Assembly: GCA_964019695.1 (NCBI GenBank)
Contig: OZ026520.1
Coordinates: 95,953,824-96,017,823 of the forward strand
Length of the DNA: 64,000 nt
Direction: 5' to 3'
From: Loripinus fragilis
Taxonomy: Eukaryota; Mollusca; Bivalvia; Lucinida; Lucinidae
The stretch's first letter is position 1; each line of letters begins with the position of its first letter. Positions 22,233-36,277 of this stretch are shown piece after piece. The notes under the pieces are model-generated. The model made no database searches. It was given only the letters and a program-made list of their open reading frames with translations, and was not told the DNA's origin. The position numbers and the translations under genes are program-made.

Positions 22233-24514
22233 GATTCCTATATTGATAGTCCTTATTTGGAACAATTTGCCTTTTTGGTATCTGCGAGGTCTTCGTCTCC
22301 GCTGAGTCACCCATCAAAATATGTTTCAAAGCATTTCGCCGTTTACAAAGTTAAGAAAACTTGCATTTTCTACCCCCGCACCTAATGTGTCATCCTTAAG
22401 CCTAGTGCCGTTTCGACCATGAATGCAGTGCTTTTTTTTGAAAATGTAAACATTCTGAATTATTAAGGAATTGATAGATTGAAGTGCTCTTTGAATCAAA
22501 AAGTGTAATATCTTCTTTCTACGCATTTGTAAGAAAAAATACTAAGATGCGTAACGTTTGTCATTAGAAAGTTAAAACGTGTCTTGCAGTTCAATTTTGA
22601 TGCTTCTCTCTCCCCCACCTCTCCATTGATCCAAGATAGCATTCAGACAATGAAATGTCGCTACATACATACACAACATAATGTAAAACAAATCTTATGT
22701 CACATGTCGCATATTTTAGCATTGTTCGTACGCATGCGCAGAAAGAAGCATTTAACTTTTGGATTTAACGGGCCCACCTATCTTTAAAATTTTAGTACAT
22801 CTTACTCTTCGAAAAAAGTCAATGCATTCACTCAGTTTGGTCTAAAGTGGGTACCCAGTTTGCGGATGAAAACTGAGAAATAAAGGGGAGGGGGTTATAC
22901 GATCAAAGTTTTCACGACTTTTGTAAATGATGAGTTGCTTTAAGGGAAGATATTTGAATTTTTCCTTTCTTCAATAAGCCACGCCTCCTGGCGGCCATGT
23001 TTTTGACAGGTCATATTCGTTTATAGCGTTTTCGCTTTTTTGTAGAGGGTGACTTAGTGTTATTTTTTCAAATTCTGATCATTATTTCAAAGATGATGTT
23101 TTAAGATTCTTAGAAAGGTAAAAAAGCACCCTTGTTGCCACGTCTTTGATATGTAATGTTTACGCTAGTTTGGAACTGGATCATTCAGTAATCAATTCTT
23201 CTAAATTATTTTGAATTCTGATCACATGGTTGCTCTCGTAATAGTTTAAACCACGCGGTACTACTGTCCTAATTTACTCTTCTTTAAACAAAGAACAACA
23301 GAAAACAGTCTCAAAAGCATTTTATTCTTTGTCGAAGGCTTTAAAGATGAGATGATTAATTTCAAATGCATATCATGAGGGTATCAATGGGGTTTACTTA
23401 ATAACGAAGTATGGCCCTAAAATTTAACGGTTAGGGAATTTTAGGGTAAATTTAACCAAAAGCGGAATGAGAGCTTCTAGTGGCGAGCGAAGTAAGGCAT
23501 TAAATATAATGATAAGCGATTTGGGGGCAAAGAAATACCGAATAGCACAGTGGGGCAATTAATCAGTTGACGAACTTGATGGAAAAACCCTATTCTGCCT
23601 TGTAAATGCCTCCAGACAGGTTACTGATTTTTGGCCTAAAATTTACTGATTACTGATTTTTGGGGCCAAAATATAACTGATTAGCGATTTGGGGGCCTCA
23701 ATTTGACTAGTTGGGGATTTGTGGGCATATTTTTTCAAATAAGCGACCTATGGGGCCCAAATTTTACTGATTAGCGATTTCAAAGTCACCCCATTGAGAC
23801 CGTCTATCATGTATGGATAATGTGCAAGCGCTAGACCAAGAATTTTCTAGCAGGCACTTAAGAGTAATCCTTTGTCTATCAGATGAAGGGTGTTTACCAT
23901 ACTGGCTTGTAAGGGTTAACTGACTCGTAAGGGGGAATCAATGTCGTAAGTCATGATTTTTTTTCCTATTTAGTCTATGTCAACATTTTAAACCTGATTT
24001 TGACTAAAGGCTATTATGCCATAAAAGAAAATTCATGAAAGGTATATTTGTGTCATTAAACCTGCCACTAAACATGTTAGAACGCCCCTAAACCATGTTT
24101 ATTTAAGATCAAAACCAAAAAATCAACACTCCCTCGTCCTGGAGAAATTGATTTTTAGACTAACTACTCGGTTTTCCACTTTCGCTATCGCTTCCCATTA
24201 TACAATCAAAGCACTGAGAGTACTGATGGGGACGGCTGCATTAAGCGTTCAAATAGGGAGGTTGTTAGTTAGATACCTTTTCTATAACCTGCAAATTGAA
24301 ACTGGAAGTCTCTGATGTAGGGTCAAACATATTGCCACAACGTGAAATGGGAAAGCAATCTTTCTGACAACATTGTCATTTGTTCATTGGACAAAACCAG
24401 CCTTTAATAAATGTAATTAATATATGAAGTGCAAGAAATCAGTTGATTAATAGCTAACTTAAGATGTAAATAATCAAACTTTATCTTCAAATGCTTTTAT
24501 TATAGAGCTTACAG
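22233..24514. other. No gene supported; short tandem stretch near 23600-23790
   Basis: Around 23600-23790 a degenerate unit of about 40-45 bp (ACTGATTAGCGATTTGGGGG and variants) repeats four or five times. Elsewhere I see neither repeats nor convincing exons. Confidence 0.4.
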
Positions 24515-24561
24515 TGTTAAAAATAATCCCTCAATAAATGTTTGTGAAGCTCTTCAGGCAG
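24515..24561 (+). CDS. Possible short exon upstream of the FASTKD-like exons
   Basis: This 47-bp stretch is preceded by a pyrimidine-poor acceptor (GAGCTTACAG) and followed by a good donor (GTAAGC). Only one frame is open, reading about 15 residues that end CEALQA and leaving one base over. That leftover G joins the AA at the start of the exon at 34774 to give a Glu codon, so the phase is compatible. Length and composition are unremarkable and I cannot match it to a FASTKD motif. It is a candidate, not a firm call; the intron it implies would be 10.2 kb. Confidence 0.3.
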
Positions 24562-25826
24562 GTAAGCAGTAACAATTTTCTCTTAACTTTCTTTGGCAAC
24601 TAAACATGTGTAATTTGATCCCAAATACCAAGGCATGTTTTTTTTCTCCTTCAGATTTTCTTTTGGTTTCTGTTGGTTAAAGATCTTATGAGGATGAGGG
24701 AAAGTGTTTCCTAGTATCTTACCTAAGACAAATCCACCCACATATTCAAAGAAATTAATGATAATCAAGAACTGATTTGATAAAGTTCTGTCCACTTTTG
24801 TATATGTTTTTCCTACTTTTACTTAATAGCTACCAGAGACATTATGTGCAAGCTTATATGAAGTCTCTTAATGGCAGAGCCAAACCAATTGTATAATTTT
24901 GGTAGAGTGCATCATTAGGGACAATTCTGTGAAATTACTGTAAATTTTGGACCATTGGTTCAGGAGGAGAAGTCAATGAAAGACATTTCTTATCTGTAGC
25001 TTTGGCAGATCCATTGTTCAGTGGAGTGGAACCTTTTGTGCAAAATTGGTAGAAGACACCATGGGGTACAAATCTGTGACATTAACTTGCTTTTTGGCCA
25101 GTGCTTCAGGACAAAATTCTGTTAAAAGAATTTTCTTAGCTAGAGCTCTGGCAGTCTTTTGCTCAAAGGAGTAGAACCCCTGGTCCTGAACCGAAGACCT
25201 GAAGTCACAGAGAGTAAGAAAATGAAATAGTATATGTTCTTCAAATAAAAATGGTTCTCTAAAAGAAAAAAAAGATTTCCTTGATTTTTACCTCTAGCTG
25301 CACCCTGAGGTATGGACGCAAGGCTCTGAAGCTGATGACTGGAAGCCTTCCATGAATATGATACCAAATGCCTAAATATGAATGAATTCTTATAAATGGT
25401 TGGAAAGATATCTGCATAAGTTGGAAAAACAGAATAGCTCTTTTGAAAGGTTTCCTATATTATTATCTCTAGCCCCACTGTGGGGGAATGAACCAACAGG
25501 TTAAAAGTGACAGAGAGAATGTACCCATGGCGAGTTCAACAATGCGCACTCGTTGTACTTGATGCCAGACTTTACACATTACTAATAAAGATCATGAAAG
25601 TGTGCCCGCAAACACTCACATTGTTGAACCTGCCACTGTTGTTCAAATACTAATGATTCTCAAAAAGAAAACAAGATGTCCTAGATTTTGACCTCTAGCC
25701 CCAGAAAAATGTATATTTTTGGGGATATGATGCAATTTTGGGTCTTTTCTTTAGGTCAAGGATATTTTGTTAGGTTGCTAAAAGGGGTGCGTGCATGAAT
25801 GGGCTATTTTAACCCCCTCTATTACC
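24562..25826. other. No gene recognised
   Basis: Short ORFs only. ATATTTTTGGGGATATGATG at about 25710 resembles sequence at 26800-26830, so part is dispersed repeat. Confidence 0.4.
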
Positions 25827-26312
25827 AAAAACTGAAAGTTGCTTTTCACCAATTTCATCTTATTTATTTGTTAGAAGTATAGCTCAAGTGTAAAATTCTG
25901 GCACGTATTTTACTTTGTCCGGTTGCTATGGTAACCAAAATGGCCGACAAAATAGGCTTAAAATAGTGAAATTGCCATTTTAGGCCAAATTTGAGGCTTT
26001 TGGAGACCGATTTTTTAAGAATTAGATATCAGCACAAGCTAATACCAAAAAACCTTTTAGTATATTGTGTACCGTGATAATTCTCATCATATGTTAAAAT
26101 ATTTTTTTTGGTATTTGGTTGTGCTCTATATTAATTTCTCTCTACATGTCTCAAATTTGCTCCAAAACGGTCATTTTCCTATTTTCAGCCTATTTTGGCG
26201 GCCATATTTGTTACCATAGCTTCCGTAAAAGTCGAATCAATACCAGACATTTGCACTTTGGCTATTGTTCTAATAAACTAATAAGAAGAAACTTGTGAAG
26301 AGCAATTTTTAT
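25827..26312. mobile_element. Foldback element, about 150-bp arms
   Basis: The left arm (25827-25980) holds GAAAGTTGCTTTTCACCAAT, GGTTGCTATGGTAACC and ATGGCCGACAAAATAGGC; the right arm (26160-26312) holds the reverse complements, including GTTACCATAGC and GAAACTTGTGAAGAGC. A spacer of about 180 bp separates them. No ORF. Confidence 0.82.
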
Positions 26313-27187
26313 TTTTTGACCTCCTAGGGGGTGGGGGGGGGGGGGGCAAAATAGCCTATTAATGCACCTACCCCTTTCAAATATTTTTGGGGTCTTTGAA
26401 ATTTCGAATATGTTTTGGGGGTGAACGGTAGATGCTGGGCCAGACCCTACATATGAAGAAAATAATAGAATTACCCACTCCTCCCAACCCCCTGGGACAT
26501 TCAAATACTATTATGTAACTAGAAAACGCTTTTACAAAGAGGCTCTGTCTACACTAAGAAATCGAAGCGGTTGGTCAGGCTGGCTGGCTGACTGGTTGAT
26601 TGACTGAGAAACAAGCAGACAGACAGCTATATTTTGCTGCATACTGCTCTGAAACACTGGCCAGCTTTCTGGGGCGAGGGGTGGGGTGGTACTTTGATAT
26701 TATCATATATAAGTAGGTTCGGTCCATTTTTGGAGGTTCAAAATTTTGAATTGCATTTTTTGGAGGGGGGGGGGGGGGGGGTCGGGAAGGTCAGATAAAT
26801 AAATATGGGGGTATGATGAAATTTATTTTTTTACATTTTGGGGAGTCATTTCTATCAATTTGGGGCTTTTTTATGGTCAAGGTACAGATTTGGAAAATAT
26901 TTTTGGGGTTGCTAAATTTCAAATATTTTTTGGGTATGCCTGATATTCCTGATATTTTTGGGGATAGAGAGTAGAAGCTGGGTCCAAGCCTACGTATTTA
27001 GAAAAGTTAACAGTAACCCCAATTTGCATGCTTGACATACCGTAGCCATCAATGCTGAATTGAGAATGCACCCTTGCACAGGCTCGTCTGAGTCTTTGTC
27101 TCAAGTTGTAAGTACCATAATATCATGAAATTTTGTCCGTCGACAGTTTAATTTCAATCAAGCCGGTTCACACGCACTGTATGCATG
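26313..27187. repeat. G-rich dispersed repeat fragments with poly-G runs
   Basis: Poly-G tracts lie at about 26325-26346 and 26763-26782. Two related segments, about 26380-26475 and 26900-27025, share AAATATTTTTGGGG, a GTAGA(T/A)GCTGGG(C/T)CC block and a conserved end. No coding feature. Confidence 0.6.
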
Positions 27188-27446
27188 CGCGGATCCAGAG
27201 CATTTTGTCAGAGGGGGTAGTGAGAGAGGACCGAAATGCCACTAAAAATTGACCACCATTGGCCCATCAGTGAAACGCCTTTGAAATGGCGTTTTGCTGG
27301 CGTGTCAATGGCCCACCATTTAATGCTGGCTTGAATTGGTAGCTTTGTGATTTTTAGGGGATCCGGATCAATATTGCTAGGAAACCCTATATTTTTGTGA
27401 TTTTCAGGGGGTCCGGACCCCCTGTCCCCCCTCTGGATCCGCCCAT
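27188..27446. mobile_element. MITE, GGATCC-ended family
   Basis: The ends GCGGATCCAGAG and CTCTGGATCCGC are perfect inverted repeats. The body shares AATGGCGTTTTGCTGGCGTG and TAGCTTTGTGATTTTTAGGG with 12133-12373. The inner GGGGGTCCGGACCCCC is itself palindromic. Confidence 0.82.
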
Positions 27447-27604
27447 GGCATGCATCTGAAAGAAGGTACTTGTCTGAAATGTTCAGATCATCGGACGCAA
27501 AGTCAGACTAGATTATAACTCTTGGTATGCTTGTTTGCCCCTGATCAGGCACGTCGGACAATCTTCTGGATCCAAACTGTTTGCAAACTTTGATAGCAGG
27601 TCGT

Positions 27605-27610
<6 letters not shown>

Positions 27611-27672
<62 letters not shown>
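27611..27672. repeat. (AG)n microsatellite
   Basis: Uninterrupted AG dinucleotides, about 31 copies. The ORFs of alternating residues on both strands here are artefacts of the repeat. Confidence 0.97.
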
Positions 27673-27676
<4 letters not shown>

Positions 27677-28030
27677 CACGAGTTTGCACACGAATCTTTT
27701 GTTTTGGCTTGTTTTCTTAGAATATCGAAACACAATGTTTGGGTCAGTCAATCAATCTTGTTACAACTGCTTCCGATAAGGACCCAAAACCCAAACTTAT
27801 CGTGCGCATCAGCTTTTGTACGGCAAAGTCAGACATTCCACAGTATAAACGCTTTGAGTTCTTTCTATCGCATGCACACATTTTTAAATTGACGAAACAT
27901 TCAAACCTGAATACCATTCGGGTCTGATCTGGATCCAAACCGTGTTTGCAAATGTAAGGAGAGAGAGAGAGAGAGACTGGTGCAGGCACGTCAAAGTAAA
28001 CATTGCATCGGCGTATTGACAAGTAGAGAG

Positions 28031-30593
<2,563 letters not shown>

Positions 30594-30815
30594 TCGCACC
30601 AGAAAACCTGTCTTCCGGGTTTCTTACCAAGTAAGACTCAAACCAGTCTGTTCGGCTACATAGACTCGTTTGCTTGAAGCAAGTTTAGATATACTTTCCA
30701 GTAAGTGAAAAATAAAGGCGCTGATCAGACTGCGTGGATACGATGACAGGCCTGGGCCTTTGTTGTTCGCATGCACCAATGTCAGGTTTTCTCGCGTTGA
30801 GGCCCATTTTAATAT
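30594..30815. mobile_element. MITE, GGCCTCG-CGAGAAAACCTG family, diverged copy
   Basis: The left end AGAAAACCTGTCTTCCGGGT and the right end CAGGTTTTCTCGCGTTGAGG are inverted. Internal GGCGCTGATCAGACTGCG is shared with the better-preserved copy at 60269-60509. Confidence 0.7.
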
Positions 30816-31889
30816 GTACTACTTTGCATCCGGTCCTTTAATCCTATGCCCGGGGCCCTAGTGAAAGCAATAAAAGCACATGTGCCTGACACACGTTTGT
30901 AATTCGACGGTATGATTGATGTCGCTCTTATCATCACATATACGTAAAAGGCGTCGACCTGTACGGCCCAGACAATCTTAACCAGTGGACTGGTGTTTTA
31001 AAAATTAATCTGAGTCTTCATCTACATCCATAATAAGTGTGCGAGCAGCTATGATTCTTGCGAGCCTGTGCATAAGCGGACATTGTGTAGAAATGATGTA
31101 ATTTAATGGTTCTAGTTTGATTTCGACATTTATCACATATGCTTAGTCATTATGTGCAAATATCTAGCAGCATACATGCACGTCTATTTGGTAGCCTGCG
31201 CTCTGCATGCTTATCTGGTGGGGCTGGAAGCATAAGATCTATTTATTGTCTGAGCTTCCCCCTACATGCATCGCCTTTCTTTATGTGCACTCGGACACAA
31301 CAATGGATCCAACAATGGATCCGAGGTGTGTGCGAGCAGCGAATGCCCTGATGAGACTGTGCATTTGCATAGGCTCGTCTGAGTTGTCTATGTTCGCACA
31401 ACATATTAGTTTGTCTTATTAGTTGGCATGTAGTTGGCATGTGTTTCAGAAAGCTTTTGTGATTTTGTGCCTGAAGAAGAAGCCGATTTAAGCTCGATAT
31501 CAAAGGATATTTTACACGAATTAAAGTGAAAATAAAATCTGAAGACTTATAAAATGTATAAGAAAACGTTAATTTATCTTATTTCTAGAATAAGATATCT
31601 CATTCTGGCGATGAAAAGCCCAAAAATTGACTTATAAACCATCTTTATGTGTTTTTGCCACTGCAACTAATAAGCAATCTGCCCCTTAATTTTCAAAAAC
31701 GGCTTTATCGATTTTTCAATTGAAGAGCGATTGCTAAGAGAGATAACAATGTGAAAGGGGTCTATTGAATTCAGGTTTTCGGCCATTGTTATCGTATTGG
31801 ACCGTTAAGAAATCAATTTATCAGATAAATACCATGTGCACAGTCTAAATTGTGCTATTTACTTCCCCTTACGGAGAAAATGCACTGCA
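30816..31889. other. No gene recognised
   Basis: Short ORFs without family features. The stretch near 31690-31790 (CAATGTGAAAGGGGTCTATT) is inverted relative to about 20310-20335. Confidence 0.4.
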
Positions 31890-33060
31890 GGGAAGGATTT
31901 TTGCGAACAGCTAGCGAATACTCTGCGATTGTTCGGTAAACATAACCTTATATGGCTGACCAGTATTCACAGAATGTTTGCAAGATGTTCACTTTTCACA
32001 TGAAAATTAGGTCTGTGGCGAATACTTTGAGTTAACAGCCTGCGAATATTCAGCAAATATGTGGTGAGCATGATTCAAGACAGCAAAATATATATGTAGG
32101 GAATATCCTGCAAACATTCTGCGAATTCATATGCCACAAACATGCATTTAAATATGTAAATTAAATATGCAGGGAATATCCAGCGCTCTTTCTGCGAATA
32201 TTCTGCAAACATTTTAATTAAAAGTAAAAATAGCTGTTGCATTTATGTGGAGAACAATAATTGCGAATATCCTGCGAACAAGCAGCAATCAATGATTTAC
32301 AAAAGTCAAAGCTTGTAAAAATCAAATAGTCAAAATTTATCCATTTTGCACTGACCTCTGCGAGAACAATCAAAGGTATCAACTCAAACATCATAGGAAC
32401 AGAAAAACACATGAGAAGAGATTACATACCGTAAAAAGACTTCTCAGCATGTTGTCATTTTTGCATCATGGCAATTATGACAGCCATTTAATTGAGAGTT
32501 TTAAGGGGGGATAATTTTAAAATCTATCTCCCCAGTAAATTGCAAATACCGGGCAAATAATACCTTGTGCTTGAAAAAGTTTATTTTTTTGCTGCGAATA
32601 TGCAGCGATTATATTTAGCCCTTTATTCATCTCATTTAAATTTTGGGTTATTCGTTAAAATAAGACCAATTATTCATTAAAAGTAAGAAAGGTGGCAAAG
32701 ATATCTGATTATTCACTATTCATTAATTTTTTCTTCAATTCATTAAAAAACAGGATTATTCATTAATTTTTAGGCCCTCATTATTCACTATTCATTATTT
32801 TTTTGGCTAATTATTCACTATTCATTATAAAAAGGGCCATTATTCACTAATCATTATACCCCATCCAGACCTTCTTATATGACAAGCTGCAAACATTCAG
32901 CCATCACTTTTTTGTCAGACCAACTTTGTTCGCTGGGTATTTGCGACAAGAAGTGAATATATAGCGAACAATTACTGTGAACAATGCCGTTCGCAGAATA
33001 GTCGCAGCATATTCATCAAATATTCACACAAAGACAGCTTTTCTGTAAGGAGATCTCTTT
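31890..33060 (-). repeat. Inverted partner of the 10934-12600 dispersed repeat
   Basis: Reading the minus strand gives the same order of blocks as 10934-12600: the ATTATTCACTATTCATTA module, GTTGATACCTTTGATTGTTC, and the GCGAATATTC-rich part. Moderately diverged, with small indels. It lacks the MITE present in the other copy. Confidence 0.8.
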
Positions 33061-33153
33061 ATTAGGTTAAGCTAAATACGCAAATGGTAATAAACAGCGA
33101 AAAAATAAGCAAATTTTTAGGTGCACCCTTAGGCCCATGCTGGGTGCGTTTTT

Positions 33154-34387
33154 ACCTGCGTCGCTTTAGCGAAAGCAGGTCTAGTAGTGGGTCCACTCCT
33201 TCAGTCCGTCCGCAACACTTTAGGGGTACCAAGTTTGTGTAATCTGTAACTCCAAAACTTTTCATTCCTTTTCATTCAAACTTTGCCTAGTGATTGTACA
33301 CATATTGAAGATGTGCACCTTCTATTTTGTGCACATTTCATATTTTTTTTTTTCATTTTTGAGGGGTGTTGAACTTAGACATTTTTTTCATCCGAAATGC
33401 TTAGGGGGTGCCTAGTTTGTGTAATCTGTAACTCATACAGTATTCATTACTTTATATTCAAACTTTGCATGATGATTGTTCACACGTTGAAGATGTGCAA
33501 CTACCATTTTGTGCACATTTCAATTTTTTTTCTAATTTTTTACAGGTGTTGAACTTAGACATTATTTTGATCATAAATGCTAAGGGGGTGCCTAGTTTGT
33601 GTAATCTGAAACTCCCAACAGTATTCCATCCTTTATATTCAAACTTTGCATAATGATTTTTCACACATTGAAGATGTGCACCTCCTATTTTGTACATGTT
33701 TTATAATTTTTTAAACTTTTTTGACAGGTGTTGAACTTAGACGTTTTTTCCTTCCAAGATGCTTAGGGGTTGCCTAGTTTGTGTAATCTGTAACTCCAAC
33801 AGTATTCATTACTTTATATTCAAACTTTGCATGATGATTGTTCACAGGTTGAAGATGTGCACCTACCATTTTGTGCACATTTAATAAATATTTTTCTTTT
33901 TTTGACGGGCGTTGAACTTAGACATTTTTTCCTTCCGAGTTGCTTAGGGGTTGCCTAGTTTGTGTAATCTGTAACTCCAATAGTGTTCATTACTTTATAT
34001 GCAAACTTTGCGAAATGATTGTTCACACATTGATGATGTGCACCTCCCATTTTGTGCACATTTAATTAATATTTTCTTATTTTAGGGCTGTTGAACTTAG
34101 ACATTTTTTCCCATCCAAAATGCTTAGGGGTGTCTTGTTTGTGTAATCTGTAACTCAGTTTTCATTCCTTTATATTCAAACTTTGTATTATGATTGTTCA
34201 CTCATTGAACATGTACACCCTATATTTATACACATTTGATAATATATTTTTGAGTGTTAAACTTCGAAATTGTTAAATCACCTACTGTAGATTACATTGT
34301 GTAATTTGGTGTAATCTGATTTCATTCCTGTATATGGAACTTTGCATATGGACTGTTCACACACCGATATGCACCCGCGACGCAGGT
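33154..34387 (+). mobile_element. Hairpin-first element, ACCTGCGTCGC ends, with about 181-bp tandem core
   Basis: It begins ACCTGCGTCGCTTTAGCG and quickly folds back (CGAAAGCAGGT), followed by CAGTCCGTCCG. The end GCGACGCAGGT is the inverse of the start. The core contains GTTTGTGTAATCTGTAACTC, GATTGTTCACAC and GTTGAACTTAGACATTTTTT in units of 180-183 bp starting near 33232, 33415, 33595, 33777, 33958 and 34137. No coding capacity. Confidence 0.82.
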
Positions 34388-34629
34388 CCAGAGCAGAGTT
34401 TGGTCTTGTTATGGGACATCGGTGGTAAAATTGCGGGAATCCTGCAATGCCATGCTCTAGGCACAACACTGCGACACGTCACAGCTCATTTTCAAATCCC
34501 ATGTGCTGGCCCATATGTTTTTTTTTTGTGGATGAATAAGAAAAATTATACCGCCTTACTAAATTTTGCTGAAAATAGCTCTTAATGTGCACGGTCTACA
34601 CTGATGTAGGCCATTGTAGGGGGCATAAA

Positions 34630-34736
34630 ACAGTTATACCATGGTTCTCAACATGTACGGGAGATAATTCACTTGCTAAAAAATAAAGCTTGTGGATTAT
34701 CTCCACGTACAGGAAAAAAACATTGTATAACTGTTA
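34630..34736. repeat. Hairpin MITE, copy 1
   Basis: CAGTTATACCATGGTT on the left pairs with ATTGTATAACTG on the right, and GGAGATAATTCAC with GTGGATTATCTCC inside. A sibling lies at 38351-38452. It ends about 38 bp upstream of an exon. Confidence 0.75.
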
Positions 34737-34773
34737 CATTCTTATCCATGACTGTGTTTGTTGACTCTTTCAG

Positions 34774-34932
34774 AAAATGATGATGACGACTCCAGGAAAA
34801 AGGTCTATCAGATAGTGGTTAACATAAATAGATGTGTTGCGATTGACAGGCCAGAGCTAAAAATACCCTGGTTCATGGGGAGCTATGTTGAGGACCATAA
34901 TGTTGAATATTCCAAATATCTGCGTCTCAGAG
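34774..34932 (+). CDS. FASTKD-family protein, exon with FAST_2-like segment (partial gene)
   Basis: Internal exon of a nuclear gene. An acceptor (GACTCTTTCAG) precedes it. The open frame starts one base into a codon and reads an acidic run, then KKVYQIVVNINRCVAI, then PELKIPWF. The pattern of a short helix, an Asn-rich turn, a Cys and 'PE..IPWF' is what I know from the end of the FAST_2 domain of FAST kinase domain-containing proteins, which act on mitochondrial RNA. The donor chosen is CAGAG|GTACAG, leaving one base, which fits the next exon at 39633 and gives Asp. The last 60 bases coincide with the first unit of a minisatellite, so the exact 3' border is less certain than the 5' one. Family assignment rests on all four exons together. 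Confidence 0.65.
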
Positions 34933-35105
34933 GTACAGTATTTTCCCTGAATAGAGCCCTGGCTCCTGGGGAGTTATGTTGAGGACCATAATGTTGAATC
35001 TTCCGAATATCTGGTCTCACGGGTACAGTATTTTCCCTAAATAGAACCCTGGCTCCTGGGGAGTTATGTTGACTACTTGATAGCTGCATATTCAGAATAT
35101 ATTTA
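34868..35105 (+). repeat. Minisatellite that begins in the exon end, left part
   Basis: Units of about 90 bp carry TGGGGAGTTATGTTGAGGAC, AATGTTGAATATTC, CGTCTCAGAGGTACAG and a CCCT..ATAGA(G/A)CCCTGG block. The first unit overlaps the end of the FASTKD exon. The array continues after the DIRS insertion at 37670-37990. Confidence 0.8.
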
Positions 35106-35212
35106 TCTCAATGTATAGGAGGTTTTATTGTGATGTACTTCCGGTTCTATAAATAGACTTGGGATATACTGGCTGCAACTGTGTATTGTGTAGATAGGGA
35201 AAGCATAAGATT

Positions 35213-36277
35213 TCATTCTATGGTGGATTCGAAATTACCCTTGCTCTTCTGTAATGCTAATAATTTCTCCTTTTCAATATTTCTGTAGTGTAAAGGAGCA
35301 AAATCAACAGCAGAAAAGCTTGACACCATCTGACCAAGAACTCTAGCAACATCTCTGATTTTTGCATTAGCTTTTTTATGCAACTCTCTGCATTCTTGGA
35401 CAATTTTACACACCTTTTCAGATGGTAAAGTGACAACCATTTCCTCTGAGTCAATGATATTACCCAGATAGGTAATGTTCTTTGTTGGAATTAAAACTGA
35501 TTTTTCTTCATGGATAATAAATCCAAGCTGTGACATAAGATTTACAGTATCACAAACATTCTCTTCACATTCTACATATGTATACCCCATTAACAGGGAA
35601 TTGTCAATATAACCAGAATTAGTATGTCCAAGAGAACGGATAGAAGCATAAACTGGCTTCATCAGTTTTGAATATAATCTCGGAGCACAAGAATATCCAT
35701 TAGCCAGACAGGTAAACTGAAATATCTTTCCAGAGTTTACAAACCGAAGTTTTACTTGATCAGCTTCAAGGACTGGCACTGTATAATAGGCGTGCCGAAC
35801 ATCTGCACTAGCAAAGAAACAATGTTTTTTCACTAGTTTTAAAGCCGTTTCAAAAGTTTCCATTCTAATATGGTGATAAACAACACTTTTGTTTAATTCC
35901 TTTAAATTTAATATCATCCTATATTCACCATTCTTTTTTGGCACCAAGAAAATAGGAGATAAAAATTCATTTGGGTGATGTTCAACCTCCTTGATAACTT
36001 TTAGCTCTAATAATTTCTTAATTTTTTTTTCTACAGCAATATTTTCTTCTGCTGAAAAATGGTTTTGAAAACAAACGGAATTGATAGGATTCATTCCGTC
36101 AATAAACTCAAGTTGACAATGTTGCACAATGTCCAAAATTTGCTGATCATTTGTAATTTTCTTCCAGTTTTCTAGAAAATATTTCAATCTACCTGCCTCA
36201 AATGTATTATTTACCTGTGAATTTATTTCCTGTGCCCCTGCTTGAAGTTTTTTGGGGCAGAACTCGGAAAGGTAGAG
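35213..36277 (-). pseudogene. DIRS-type retrotransposon reverse transcriptase, 3'-truncated
   Basis: On the minus strand the frame is open from just after a UGA at 36278-36280 to a stop at 35213. It covers the start of a DIRS-type RT (GRLKYFLENW), the fingers (FLVPKKNGEYRMILNLKELN), an Asp-containing palm motif (FFASADVRHAYY), the CLANGYSCAPRLYSK block and the catalytic box. That box reads YIDNSLL where DIRS elements have YIDD, so one of the two metal-binding aspartates is Asn. The frame stops shortly after the RT; RNase H, the methylase-like domain and the tyrosine recombinase expected downstream are absent. A damaged gag lies upstream in the same frame. The element lies antisense to the FASTKD exons and interrupts a minisatellite. 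Confidence 0.88.

Noticed and set aside
26325..26346. Poly-G runs as regulatory G-quadruplexes
   Set aside because: They occur within dispersed repeats and may include length errors; nothing ties them to a gene.
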